Shown here: positions 1-5,958 of the stretch, in pieces | Layout of the letters: the number at the start of each line of letters is the position of its first letter | How positions within the stretch are numbered: the stretch's first letter is position 1 | Assembly (NCBI GenBank): GCA_025936595.1 | Contig: JAICTB010000078.1 | Span: 1 to 9,078 of the forward strand | Source: Thermoleophilia bacterium | GTDB taxonomy: Bacteria > Actinomycetota > Thermoleophilia > Gaiellales > Gaiellaceae | Reading direction: 5' to 3' | DNA length: 9,078 nt | Notes under the pieces: generated by a model | The model's database searches: none | What the model was told of the DNA's origin: nothing | Seen by the model: the letters and a program-made list of their open reading frames with translations, nothing else | Position numbers and translations under genes: made by a program

Positions 1-2327
1 ATGTCGTGGAAGAGCGCGGCGTAGCCGAGCAGCTCCAGCTCGGCATGTGAGAGCTCGAGCTCCCGGCCGATCGCAAGCGCGAGCTGCTGGACGCGCCGCG
101 AGTGGCCGGCGGTGTAGGCGTCGCGCGCGTCGACGGTCGCAGACAGCGACTCCATCGCCGCTGTCGAGCGCTCTTTGAGCAGCTTGTTCGCCTGCTCGAG
201 CGAGACGTTCTGGGACTGGATCGTTTCCGCGGCCTCGCGCAGCTTGTGGGCCGAGCGCTGCGTGTGCTTGAGGTAGGCCTCCTGCGTCTTGCGCATCAGG
301 AAGAGCGGCAGCGCGAAGACGACGATCGCCCACGCGCCGATCGGCTTGTACGCCTCGTAGATCACGGCTGCAACAAAGCCGTAGACGGCGTAATGCGGCA
401 GGAGCCATGCGAAGCGCTCGCGCCATACGCGTCGCGGGCTGACGCGCCCCGAGAGCCCGACGGCCGCGGACACGAGCCCCATGTCGACGACGAAGTAGGC
501 GATGCCTGCGGCGAGCCCCGACGCGACGAAGACGCCGGTCCCGATCGAGCCGCCGATGTGGATCGAGAAGACCGCGGCGGCGCCGAGCGACGCGAGCGAC
601 AGCGCGCCGACGTTGAAGAGCAGCTGATGGAAGACGGCACGGCGGGCGCTCCACTCGACGGCCGACATCGTCAGCGCGAGCGGCAGCGCCGCGCGAGGGC
701 CGATGATCGCGGCGGCGACGAGGGCGCCGACTGCGCTGACCGAGATCGTGCCGGTCTCCTCCACTTCGAGCGACAGCACCTGGCCGAGCGCCACGAGGAC
801 GATGATCGTGACGAGGCCGAAGATGTCCGTCGAGTGGCCGAACACGGCGCCGAGGACGCCCGCGGTCGTGCCGAGCCCGCCGACGAGGCCCACGAGCAGG
901 GCGAGCCGGCGCGGCACCGAGAAGAACCGCGGTGCCGGCGGCGTGTGCGGCCGCGCGTGCTGGCGGCGCTCTACCTCCGGGACGGTCTCCTGCGCCGGCG
1001 GAATCGCCTGCACCGGCTCCTGCGTCTCCGCCGGCAGCGACATGAGACGCTGCGCGCGCTTCTCCGGCTGCGCGAGCAGCGGCTCGTCCGAGGCATCGAG
1101 GACGCGGTTTCTCCCCTGCAGCTTGGCGCGGTAGACGGCGAGGTCGGCCTGGTGGACGAGCTCGTTCATGTCGGAGCCGTCACGCGGGAACGCGGCGATG
1201 CCCATGGAGATGGTGGCGCGGATCGGCTCGCTCGACGTCTCCACGTCGAACCTCCGTGCGGCGACAGACCGCCGGATCCGGTCGGCGATCTCGTACGCCT
1301 CGCCGGGAGGCGTCTCCGGCAGGAGGATCGAGAACTCCTCCCCGCCGAATCGCGCCGGCACGTCGTAGTGGCGGAGCTGCTGGCGGAAGACCTCCGCGAT
1401 GCCGCGCAGGACCGCGTCGCCGGCCAGGTGGCCGTAGGTGTTGTTGATGTCGCGCAGCAGGTCGAGGTCGGCCATGATCAACGACATCGGGCGCTGGAAG
1501 CGCTCGGCGCGGCCGAGCTCGTCCTGCATCACGACGGCGAAGTGGCGGGCGTTGAAGAGGCCGGTCTTCGGATCGATCCGCGCCTCCGCCTGGAGCTGCG
1601 GGATGGCGAGCGAGCGGTGGATCAGCAGGAGGGGTGCGACGGCGAACGGGATCAGCCACGGGTTCAGGTTCCAGAACGCCGCGACGGCCAGGCCGAGCGT
1701 CGCGAGGATGAAGTCCGTCGAGAGGCTCTCGAACGAGAAGACGCCGGCCTCGCGCAGCGAGTGGCCGCGCGCGAGCGTGACCATCGGCGCGAGCACGATG
1801 TGGTTCGCAGCGACGGCGACCGTGCAGGCGACGAGCCCCGCCGCCGCCCAGCGCAGGTGCTCGTCGGGCACGAGGCTGTTCGCGTCGAGCATCAGCTTCG
1901 CCGCGCCCCACGTCGCGAGGTTCCCGAGCGTGTAGTTGCAGATGTTGAAGCTCTGGATGTACCAGGCGTATCGCTCCTTGAGCCACTCGGGCACGTGCAT
2001 CAGGACGCCGAGCAGCGCGACCAGATCCGGTGGCAGAAGAAGGGCGCCGGGGATCAGGAAGACCCACGAGGTGTGGAACGCCGTGTCGCGCGCCGTCCGC
2101 ACCGTATACGTGTGCGACGCCGCGGCGCCGAACGCGAGGATCCCGAATGTCGTCCACCCGGAGCGCTGGTCACCGAGGCGGAGGAGAAACGGCAGAGCTG
2201 TCGCGACTGCGGCGATCCCGACGGCGACACCGTAGGCGCTCGCTGCGGGCGCGAGAACGGGACGCACGCGATCCGCGGGCCCTGTTGGATCCGCCTCGAG
2301 CCGAACGTCGCTCGGGATGGCGCTCAC
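1..2327 (-). CDS. Membrane-bound GGDEF (diguanylate cyclase) + HD-GYP (c-di-GMP phosphodiesterase) protein, 3' end cut by the window edge
   Basis: Read from GTG at 2327, the frame stays open to the left edge (775 codons). Seen: hydrophobic membrane region at about residues 29-240; GGDEF domain at about 248-415 with DPKTGLFN near 252, metal-site Asp in MADLD (286-290), active site GGEEF (328-332) and an intact I-site RHYD (319-322) five residues before it; a Pro/Glu-rich linker to about 470; a second membrane region at 472-676; a Gln/Glu-rich probable coiled coil at 676-725; then the start of an HD-GYP domain with TAGHSRRV (739-746) and the metal-binding HD pair (774-775) as the last complete codons. 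Known of the families: GGDEF makes c-di-GMP from two GTP and HD-GYP hydrolyses it. The remaining HD-GYP part, including its GYP motif, is outside the window, so hydrolytic activity cannot be judged. The intact I-site suggests product inhibition of the cyclase. Start choice: AAGGAGAG lies 7 nt upstream and an in-frame TGA lies at 2370-2372. The two membrane regions look like copies of one module (see findings). Confidence 0.93.
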   Translation of the reverse strand, partial: MSAIPSDVRLEADPTGPADRVRPVLAPAASAYGVAVGIAAVATALPFLLRLGDQRSGWTTFGILAFGAAASHTYTVRTARDTAFHTSWVFLIPGALLLPPDLVALLGVLMHVPEWLKERYAWYIQSFNICNYTLGNLATWGAAKLMLDANSLVPDEHLRWAAAGLVACTVAVAANHIVLAPMVTLARGHSLREAGVFSFESLSTDFILATLGLAVAAFWNLNPWLIPFAVAPLLLIHRSLAIPQLQAEARIDPKTGLFNARHFAVVMQDELGRAERFQRPMSLIMADLDLLRDINNTYGHLAGDAVLRGIAEVFRQQLRHYDVPARFGGEEFSILLPETPPGEAYEIADRIRRSVAARRFDVETSSEPIRATISMGIAAFPRDGSDMNELVHQADLAVYRAKLQGRNRVLDASDEPLLAQPEKRAQRLMSLPAETQEPVQAIPPAQETVPEVERRQHARPHTPPAPRFFSVPRRLALLVGLVGGLGTTAGVLGAVFGHSTDIFGLVTIIVLVALGQVLSLEVEETGTISVSAVGALVAAAIIGPRAALPLALTMSAVEWSARRAVFHQLLFNVGALSLASLGAAAVFSIHIGGSIGTGVFVASGLAAGIAYFVVDMGLVSAAVGLSGRVSPRRVWRERFAWLLPHYAVYGFVAAVIYEAYKPIGAWAIVVFALPLFLMRKTQEAYLKHTQRSAHKLREAAETIQSQNVSLEQANKLLKERSTAAMESLSATVDARDAYTAGHSRRVQQLALAIGRELELSHAELELLGYAALFHD

Positions 2328-2334
2328 GTCTCTG

Positions 2335-2342
2335 CTCTCCTT
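2335..2342 (-). promoter_or_regulatory. Ribosome binding site of the GGDEF/HD-GYP gene
   Basis: On the minus strand AAGGAGAG is followed by 7 nt and then GTG (2327-2325). This strong Shine-Dalgarno match decides the start. No ATG lies in frame between it and the upstream in-frame stop. Confidence 0.8.
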
Positions 2343-2376
2343 CCGTGCCCGCGCACGGGCCGCAGTTCCTCAAGTG

Positions 2377-2382
2377 AAGTTA
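2377..2382 (-). promoter_or_regulatory. Possible -10 element of the GGDEF/HD-GYP gene
   Basis: The minus strand reads TAACTT, which fits the TAnnnT form of actinobacterial -10 boxes. It would give a leader of about 43 nt containing the good ribosome binding site. No convincing -35 box lies 16-18 bp upstream (TGAGGC is there), so if real the promoter may need an activator or another sigma factor. It rests on one hexamer. Confidence 0.25.
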
Positions 2383-2405
2383 CGGCGCGACGCGGCCTTG
2401 CCTCA

Positions 2406-2448
2406 TCCCCCGTTCGGGGCGGGGAGGGTGTTTCCCCCATTCGGGTGA
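2406..2448. promoter_or_regulatory. Direct repeat TCCCCC-N4-GGG in the upstream region of the GGDEF/HD-GYP gene
   Basis: On the plus strand TCCCCCGTTCGGG (2406-2418) and TCCCCCATTCGGG (2433-2445) match at 12 of 13 bases, 27 bp apart. The second copy extends to TCCCCC-N4-GGGTGA, a form that recurs at 4525-4540. The pair lies upstream of the candidate -10, where an activator would bind. The first copy can also fold as a short CCCC-GTTC-GGGG hairpin. No regulator is assigned. Confidence 0.4.
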
Positions 2449-2462
2449 CCGGGCGGAACGAA

Positions 2463-2488
2463 CGAGGGCCCGCTTGCGCAGGCCCTCG
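2463..2488 (-). terminator. Hairpin terminator downstream of the subtilase gene
   Basis: On the minus strand CGAGGGCC pairs perfectly with GGCCCTCG. The 10 nt between them extend the stem by a U-G wobble and two GC pairs, closing on a GCAA (GNRA-type) tetraloop, for about 11 bp in all. The 3' flank is TTCGTTCC, only weakly T-rich, as is common in high-GC genomes. It lies 23 bp past the subtilase stop and before the upstream region of the GGDEF gene, so it should separate the two transcripts. Confidence 0.7.
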
Positions 2489-2511
2489 GGTCGATTCCGT
2501 TGCCGCCTTCG

Positions 2512-4404
2512 TCAGGGGAGGACGGTGATGGTGGTCGTCGTGGTTATCGGTGCTGTCGTCGTTGTCGTTGCCGTTGCCGTTGTCGTCGTCGACGACGTGT
2601 CTGTCGGGAGCGCGTCGACCGTGACGTGGTCCGGGTCGTCCGCAGCAGACGCCAGCTCGTCGGGCGTCGCGACGTAGCCGTCGGTGCCGCTGATGCTGTC
2701 GCCCTCGGCCGCATCCTCGTTCGAGATGTCGGCCCAGGACATATCTGCCCAGGACATGTCAGTCCACGACATCGAGCTCCAGGACATATCCGCCCAGGAC
2801 ATCGAGGCCCACGACTGGTCGCTCCACGACAGGTCGCTCCAGGACTGGCTGCTCCAGGACATGGAGTTCCAGGACATGTCGCTCTTCGCAGCGTTCACCC
2901 AGCTCGCCCCGTCGAACACCTGGCCGGAGCCGCCCGACGCCGAGATCAGGTACTTCTCGAGGCCGAGGTTCGGGTTCGGCGTGATGTTCGTCGCCGCTGC
3001 ACGGCTCGCGGTGAGCTCGCCGAGACCCGAAGCCTTCGGGTTGCCGGCGGTCACCTTGCGGGCCGTCCGCATCAGCGCACCCTTGATCTGGTCGGGCGTC
3101 CAGCTCGGATGCCGCACGAGCATCTGGGCAACCGTGCCCGAGACGACCGGTGCCGCAAACGACGTACCGGAGAGCTGGATCCTGTCCGTCCCGACGAGGC
3201 TCGACGCCTTCTGCTGGGCGAGCGACGATCCGGCCGGAATCGGGCCCACCATGTAGCGGCCGGGAGCCGAGATGTCCGGCTTGAAGAAGCCGTCCTCCGT
3301 GTACCCCCACGCCGACCATGGAGCGAGCGAGTCGTCGTGCGCCTTGGCGCTCCCGCCGAGGTCGACCGCGCCGACCGTGATCACGAACGGGTCGTTGCCG
3401 GGCGAGTAGACGACGCCGGACGGTGTCGTCGCAGAGGTGCCGTAGTTGCCGGCCGCCGCGACGACGGTGACGCCGTGGAACCAGAGCTTCTCCACCGCCT
3501 GGTCGAGCGGGTCACGGTAGGAGTTCGTGCTGTAGCTCGAATGCAGCGAGAAGTTCGCCACCTTGATGTTGTACTGGCCCTGGTGATCCAGGATCCACTG
3601 GCAGGCCGTGATCACGTCGGACGTCTTCGCCTGACCGTTCGCGTCCATGACCTTGATCGACACGATCGGCGCACCGGGAGCAGCACCCGCGAGATCGGGG
3701 GCGTTGCCGGCCGCGATCCCGGCCACGAACGTGCCGTGCCCGCGGAGGTCGTCGGACGAGCTGTTGCCGCTGATCGTCGAGAGGTTGACGCTTGCGATCA
3801 GCCGGCTGCCGAAGTCGGCACGCGGCTGCACACCCGAGTCGACGATCGCGATCGCCGGGAACTTGCCGGCGTAGAGCTGCGTGTCGCCCGCCCACATGTC
3901 GGCGTTGCCCGACTCGAACGGCCAGAGCTGCGTCGAGTTCGGAAGCACCGTCGACGTCGTGCCGGAAAGCTGCACGTTCGCGTTCGGCGTCACGTTGATG
4001 CCGGGAATCCCCTGCAGCTTCTTGAGCTGCTCCGCGGGGACGACCGCCTCGACGCCGTTGATGATACCGAGCTGCTTGGCGTCCTTCTGGAAGACGCCGA
4101 GGCCCTGGAGCTTCGCGTTCGCGTCCGAGAGACCAGCGGTGCTCGTGATGATCACGTCCACCGGGCCCTTTGCGCTCAGCAGGCTCGGGGCGATGAATCC
4201 GGCCAGCGGCGCGCCGCTCTTCTTCCCGGACTGCGCCATTGCCGCGAGCGGAGCCGTGAGAGCGACCGCCGCGACACATGCGACGACGATGCCCCGGCCG
4301 CCCTTGCCCCAGAGGACACTGGACCGGTCGCCGCCGCGCCCGCCGGTGCCCCAGAGTGCGCTTCCGCGCTCGCTCCGTGCACCGCGTTCAGACAACTGAG
4401 ACAT
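2512..4404 (-). CDS. Secreted S8 (subtilisin-like) serine protease with N-terminal LWGxGGR and C-terminal SW repeats
   Basis: 630 aa. Seen: two LWGxGGR repeats in the first 38 residues; a hydrophobic export segment at about 38-57 ending in an AMAQ-type signal peptidase site; an I9-like propeptide/inhibitor at about 80-147; the catalytic domain at about 160-470 with Asp189 in VDSG, His223 in RGHGT, oxyanion Asn320 in AAGN and nucleophile Ser415 in SGTSFAAP; ten pentapeptide repeats of the xxMSW type at 509-561; an acidic stretch at 562-600; and a Thr-rich tail at 605-630. All catalytic residues are present, so an active protease secreted as a zymogen is expected; the substrate is unknown. The tail has no LPxTG sorting signal or terminal membrane helix, so it may be released or wall-associated through its repeats. 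The n-region before the export segment is unusually long, but no later Met, GTG or TTG makes a better start, and GGAGAG precedes this ATG by 5 nt. It is divergent from murT across 186 bp. Confidence 0.95.
   Translation of the reverse strand: MSQLSERGARSERGSALWGTGGRGGDRSSVLWGKGGRGIVVACVAAVALTAPLAAMAQSGKKSGAPLAGFIAPSLLSAKGPVDVIITSTAGLSDANAKLQGLGVFQKDAKQLGIINGVEAVVPAEQLKKLQGIPGINVTPNANVQLSGTTSTVLPNSTQLWPFESGNADMWAGDTQLYAGKFPAIAIVDSGVQPRADFGSRLIASVNLSTISGNSSSDDLRGHGTFVAGIAAGNAPDLAGAAPGAPIVSIKVMDANGQAKTSDVITACQWILDHQGQYNIKVANFSLHSSYSTNSYRDPLDQAVEKLWFHGVTVVAAAGNYGTSATTPSGVVYSPGNDPFVITVGAVDLGGSAKAHDDSLAPWSAWGYTEDGFFKPDISAPGRYMVGPIPAGSSLAQQKASSLVGTDRIQLSGTSFAAPVVSGTVAQMLVRHPSWTPDQIKGALMRTARKVTAGNPKASGLGELTASRAAATNITPNPNLGLEKYLISASGGSGQVFDGASWVNAAKSDMSWNSMSWSSQSWSDLSWSDQSWASMSWADMSWSSMSWTDMSWADMSWADISNEDAAEGDSISGTDGYVATPDELASAADDPDHVTVDALPTDTSSTTTTATATTTTTAPITTTTTITVLP
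2722..2880 (-). repeat. 15-bp tandem repeat coding for ten SW pentapeptides
   Basis: This covers residues 509-561 of the subtilase. The units read DMSW, NSMSW, SSQSW, SDLSW, SDQSW, ASMSW, ADMSW, SSMSW, TDMSW and ADMSW, then a degenerate ADIS. Ser-Trp is fixed, position 3 is mostly Met (Leu or Gln in places), and positions 1-2 are Ser, Ala, Asp, Asn or Thr. At DNA level the plus strand shows CCAGGACATGTC-like units with third-position variation. The protein pattern therefore looks selected rather than a fresh slippage product. Confidence 0.9.
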
Positions 4405-4508
4405 TCACTCTCCATTTCCGCGCACGAGGCGCGATTGCCGCGAGATCAACGCCGGGGCCCCTGCAACGTGCCGCCTGGGTGGCCCAAACGGGTCGGAACG
4501 TAGGCGTG

Positions 4509-4534
4509 TTCGGGGGACGCTCCGTCCCCCCGAA
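4509..4534 (+). other. GC-rich hairpin upstream of murT
   Basis: TTCGGGGGAC (4509-4518) is complementary to GTCCCCCCGAA (4524-4534) apart from one bulged C, with a 5-nt loop. No T-run follows, so it is a poor terminator in either direction. Its right arm overlaps the TCCCCC-N4-GGGTGA element at 4525-4540. It may act as DNA (a protein site) rather than RNA. Confidence 0.45.
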
Positions 4535-4536
4535 GG

Positions 4537-4569
4537 GTGAACTCGCGTGCAGTTCACTCGAACGAGTGA
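4537..4569. promoter_or_regulatory. Overlapping inverted repeats, candidate operator of murT-gatD
   Basis: Two perfect 7-bp inverted repeats share bases. GTGAACT (4537-4543) pairs with AGTTCAC (4551-4557), and TCACTCG (4554-4560) pairs with CGAGTGA (4563-4569) across only AA. This gives three half-sites of the TGA/TCA type. The second palindrome covers the proposed -35 box and the start of the spacer of the murT promoter, so a dimeric repressor bound there would block transcription. No regulator is identified. Confidence 0.45.
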
Positions 4570-4582
4570 CCACGGCTACGGT
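4553..4582 (+). promoter_or_regulatory. Candidate leaderless promoter of murT-gatD
   Basis: TTCACT (4553-4558, four of six matches to TTGACA) is followed after 18 bp by TACGGT (4577-4582), which fits TAnnnT. The -10 box ends 8 nt before the murT ATG, so the transcript would begin at or within 1-2 nt of the start codon. The absence of any Shine-Dalgarno sequence before murT agrees with a leaderless message, common in Actinobacteria. The call rests on weak hexamers plus this positional agreement. Confidence 0.4.
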
Positions 4583-4590
4583 TTGGCGCA

Positions 4591-5958
4591 ATGCGCCTCC
4601 CGATCCCGCTCGCGCTCGAGGCCGCTGCCCTGCGATCGGCCGGGGCGCTCTCCCGGATCGCCGGTCGCGGCGGCGGGACGACGCTGCCCGGAAAGCTCCT
4701 CTGGAAGCTCGATCCGGGCGCGATCGAGCTGCTCGCGCGACGGCTCGAGCGTGGCTCCGTCCTCGTCTCGGCGACGAACGGGAAGACGACGACGAGCGCG
4801 ATGGTCGCCGAGATCCTGCGCCCGTCGGTCCGGGTCGCGCACAACGCGTCCGGTGCGAATCTCGTCTCCGGCGTCGCCTCCACGCTTCTCGAGAGGAACG
4901 GCGCGGAGCTCGGCCTCTTCGAGGTCGACGAGGCGGCGCTGCCGGAGGTCGTGCGGCGCGTGCGGCCGCGGGCGCTGCTGCTCGGCAACCTGTTCCGCGA
5001 CCAGCTCGACCGCTACGGGGAGCTGGAGATCGTCGCCGCGCGCTGGTGCGAGGCGGTCGCGAGCCTGCCCGAGACGTGTCTCGTCCTGAACGGCGACGAC
5101 CCGCAGATCGGGAACCTCGCACGCCCGGGCGCGCTCGTCTTCGGCCTCGACGACCCGCGGCAGGCCCGGCCGGCCCTTCAGCACGCAGCGGACTCGACGC
5201 ACTGTGTCCGCTGCGGAACGCCGTACGACTACGCGGCGGCCTACGTCGGCCACCTCGGCGACTACCGCTGCCCGAGCTGCGGCCATGCCCGCCCCCCACT
5301 CGCGCTCGCGGCGCGCGACATCGAGCTGAACGGCCTCGACGGGGCCGCGTTCACGCTCGCCACGCCCGCCGGCGACACGCACGTGGAGCTGACGCTCCCC
5401 GGCCTCTACAACGTCTACAACGCGCTCGCGGCCGCGGCCCTCGCGCTCGCGCTGGAGGTTCCGCTCGACGGGATCACCGCAGGGCTGCACCGGTTCGCCG
5501 CGGTGTTCGGCCGCTTCGAGCGCATCGCTGTCGGCGACAGGCGGCTCCTGATGCTGCTAATCAAGAATCCGGCCGGCGCGAACGAGGCGGTGCGTACGCT
5601 CGTCGAGGGCGCCGCACCGCGGGTCGCCGTCGTGGCGTTGAACGACGCGATCGCCGACGGGCGCGACGTCTCGTGGATCTGGGACGTCGACTTCGAGCCG
5701 CTTCTCGCCGGTCTGGAGAGCCTGGTCGCGACCGGGACGCGCGCGGCGGAGCTCGCGCTGCGCTTCGCCTACGGCGGGCTCGCGCGTGAGCGGATCGAGG
5801 TCGTGCCGTCGCTCGAGCAGGCGCTCGACCGCGGACTCGAGCTGACGCCTGCCGGCGGCGAGCTCACGCTGCTCCCGACCTACACCGCGATGCTCGCGCT
5901 GCGCAAGGTGGTCGCGGACCGCGGTCACGTCGCGAACTACTGGGTGACGGCGCCGTGA
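4591..5958 (+). CDS. murT: Lipid II isoglutaminyl synthase, Mur-ligase-like subunit MurT
   Basis: 455 aa, near the usual MurT length. With GatD, MurT amidates the D-glutamate of the lipid II stem peptide to D-isoglutamine using ATP and ammonia from glutamine, at the cytoplasmic side of the membrane. Seen: the family N-terminal segment RGGGTTLPG (26-34); the ATP-binding loop ATNGKTTT (61-68); Mur-ligase middle-domain segments including GNLFRDQLDRYGE (132-144) and LNGDDP (166-171); a zinc-ribbon-like Cys4 set, C205-x2-C208 and C227-x2-C230, typical of MurT; and a C-terminal DUF1727 region with IKNPAG (324-329) and DGRDVSWIWD (356-365). In characterised MurT a C-terminal Asp completes the catalytic triad of GatD; one of the Asp residues in this last segment is the likely counterpart. 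The frame has a TGA at 4567-4569 and no start before 4591, which fixes the start. The stop overlaps the gatD start. Confidence 0.95.
   Translation: MRLPIPLALEAAALRSAGALSRIAGRGGGTTLPGKLLWKLDPGAIELLARRLERGSVLVSATNGKTTTSAMVAEILRPSVRVAHNASGANLVSGVASTLLERNGAELGLFEVDEAALPEVVRRVRPRALLLGNLFRDQLDRYGELEIVAARWCEAVASLPETCLVLNGDDPQIGNLARPGALVFGLDDPRQARPALQHAADSTHCVRCGTPYDYAAAYVGHLGDYRCPSCGHARPPLALAARDIELNGLDGAAFTLATPAGDTHVELTLPGLYNVYNALAAAALALALEVPLDGITAGLHRFAAVFGRFERIAVGDRRLLMLLIKNPAGANEAVRTLVEGAAPRVAVVALNDAIADGRDVSWIWDVDFEPLLAGLESLVATGTRAAELALRFAYGGLARERIEVVPSLEQALDRGLELTPAGGELTLLPTYTAMLALRKVVADRGHVANYWVTAP

Larger units (their letters stand above)
4405..4590. other. Divergent intergenic region between the subtilase gene and murT
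   Basis: This 186-bp stretch has no supported gene. The murT-proximal half holds a GC-rich hairpin, two overlapping inverted repeats and a candidate promoter, listed separately. The subtilase-proximal half is GC-rich with a GGGGCCCC palindrome near 4454-4461. I found no convincing promoter for the subtilase in it, only its ribosome binding site next to the start. Confidence 0.7.

Noticed and set aside
2328..2462. c-di-GMP riboswitch before the GGDEF/HD-GYP gene
   Set aside because: I looked for the GEMM-type core and its tetraloop-receptor pattern and did not find it; the G/C-runs are better explained as a DNA direct repeat.
102..2528. 808-aa plus-strand open frame antisense to the GGDEF/HD-GYP gene
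   Set aside because: It is Arg/Asp/Glu-rich with no domain, as expected of a reversed high-GC gene. The minus strand shows intact GGEEF, I-site and HD motifs plus a good ribosome binding site.
2512..2530. LPxTG-like cell-wall sorting signal at the protease C-terminus
   Set aside because: The end reads ITVLP directly before the stop, with no hydrophobic helix or basic tail.
2684..3256. 190-aa plus-strand frame with repeated AQD/LQD peptides
   Set aside because: The repeats are only the complement of the 15-bp SW-coding repeat; the rest has no recognisable features.
2500..4503. 667-aa plus-strand open frame antisense to the subtilase
   Set aside because: Low-complexity Arg-rich translation without motifs; the minus frame carries the full S8 triad.
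4278..5789. 503-aa plus-strand frame over the 5' end of the subtilase gene and murT
   Set aside because: Wrong frame for murT; Arg/Ala-rich with no motif.
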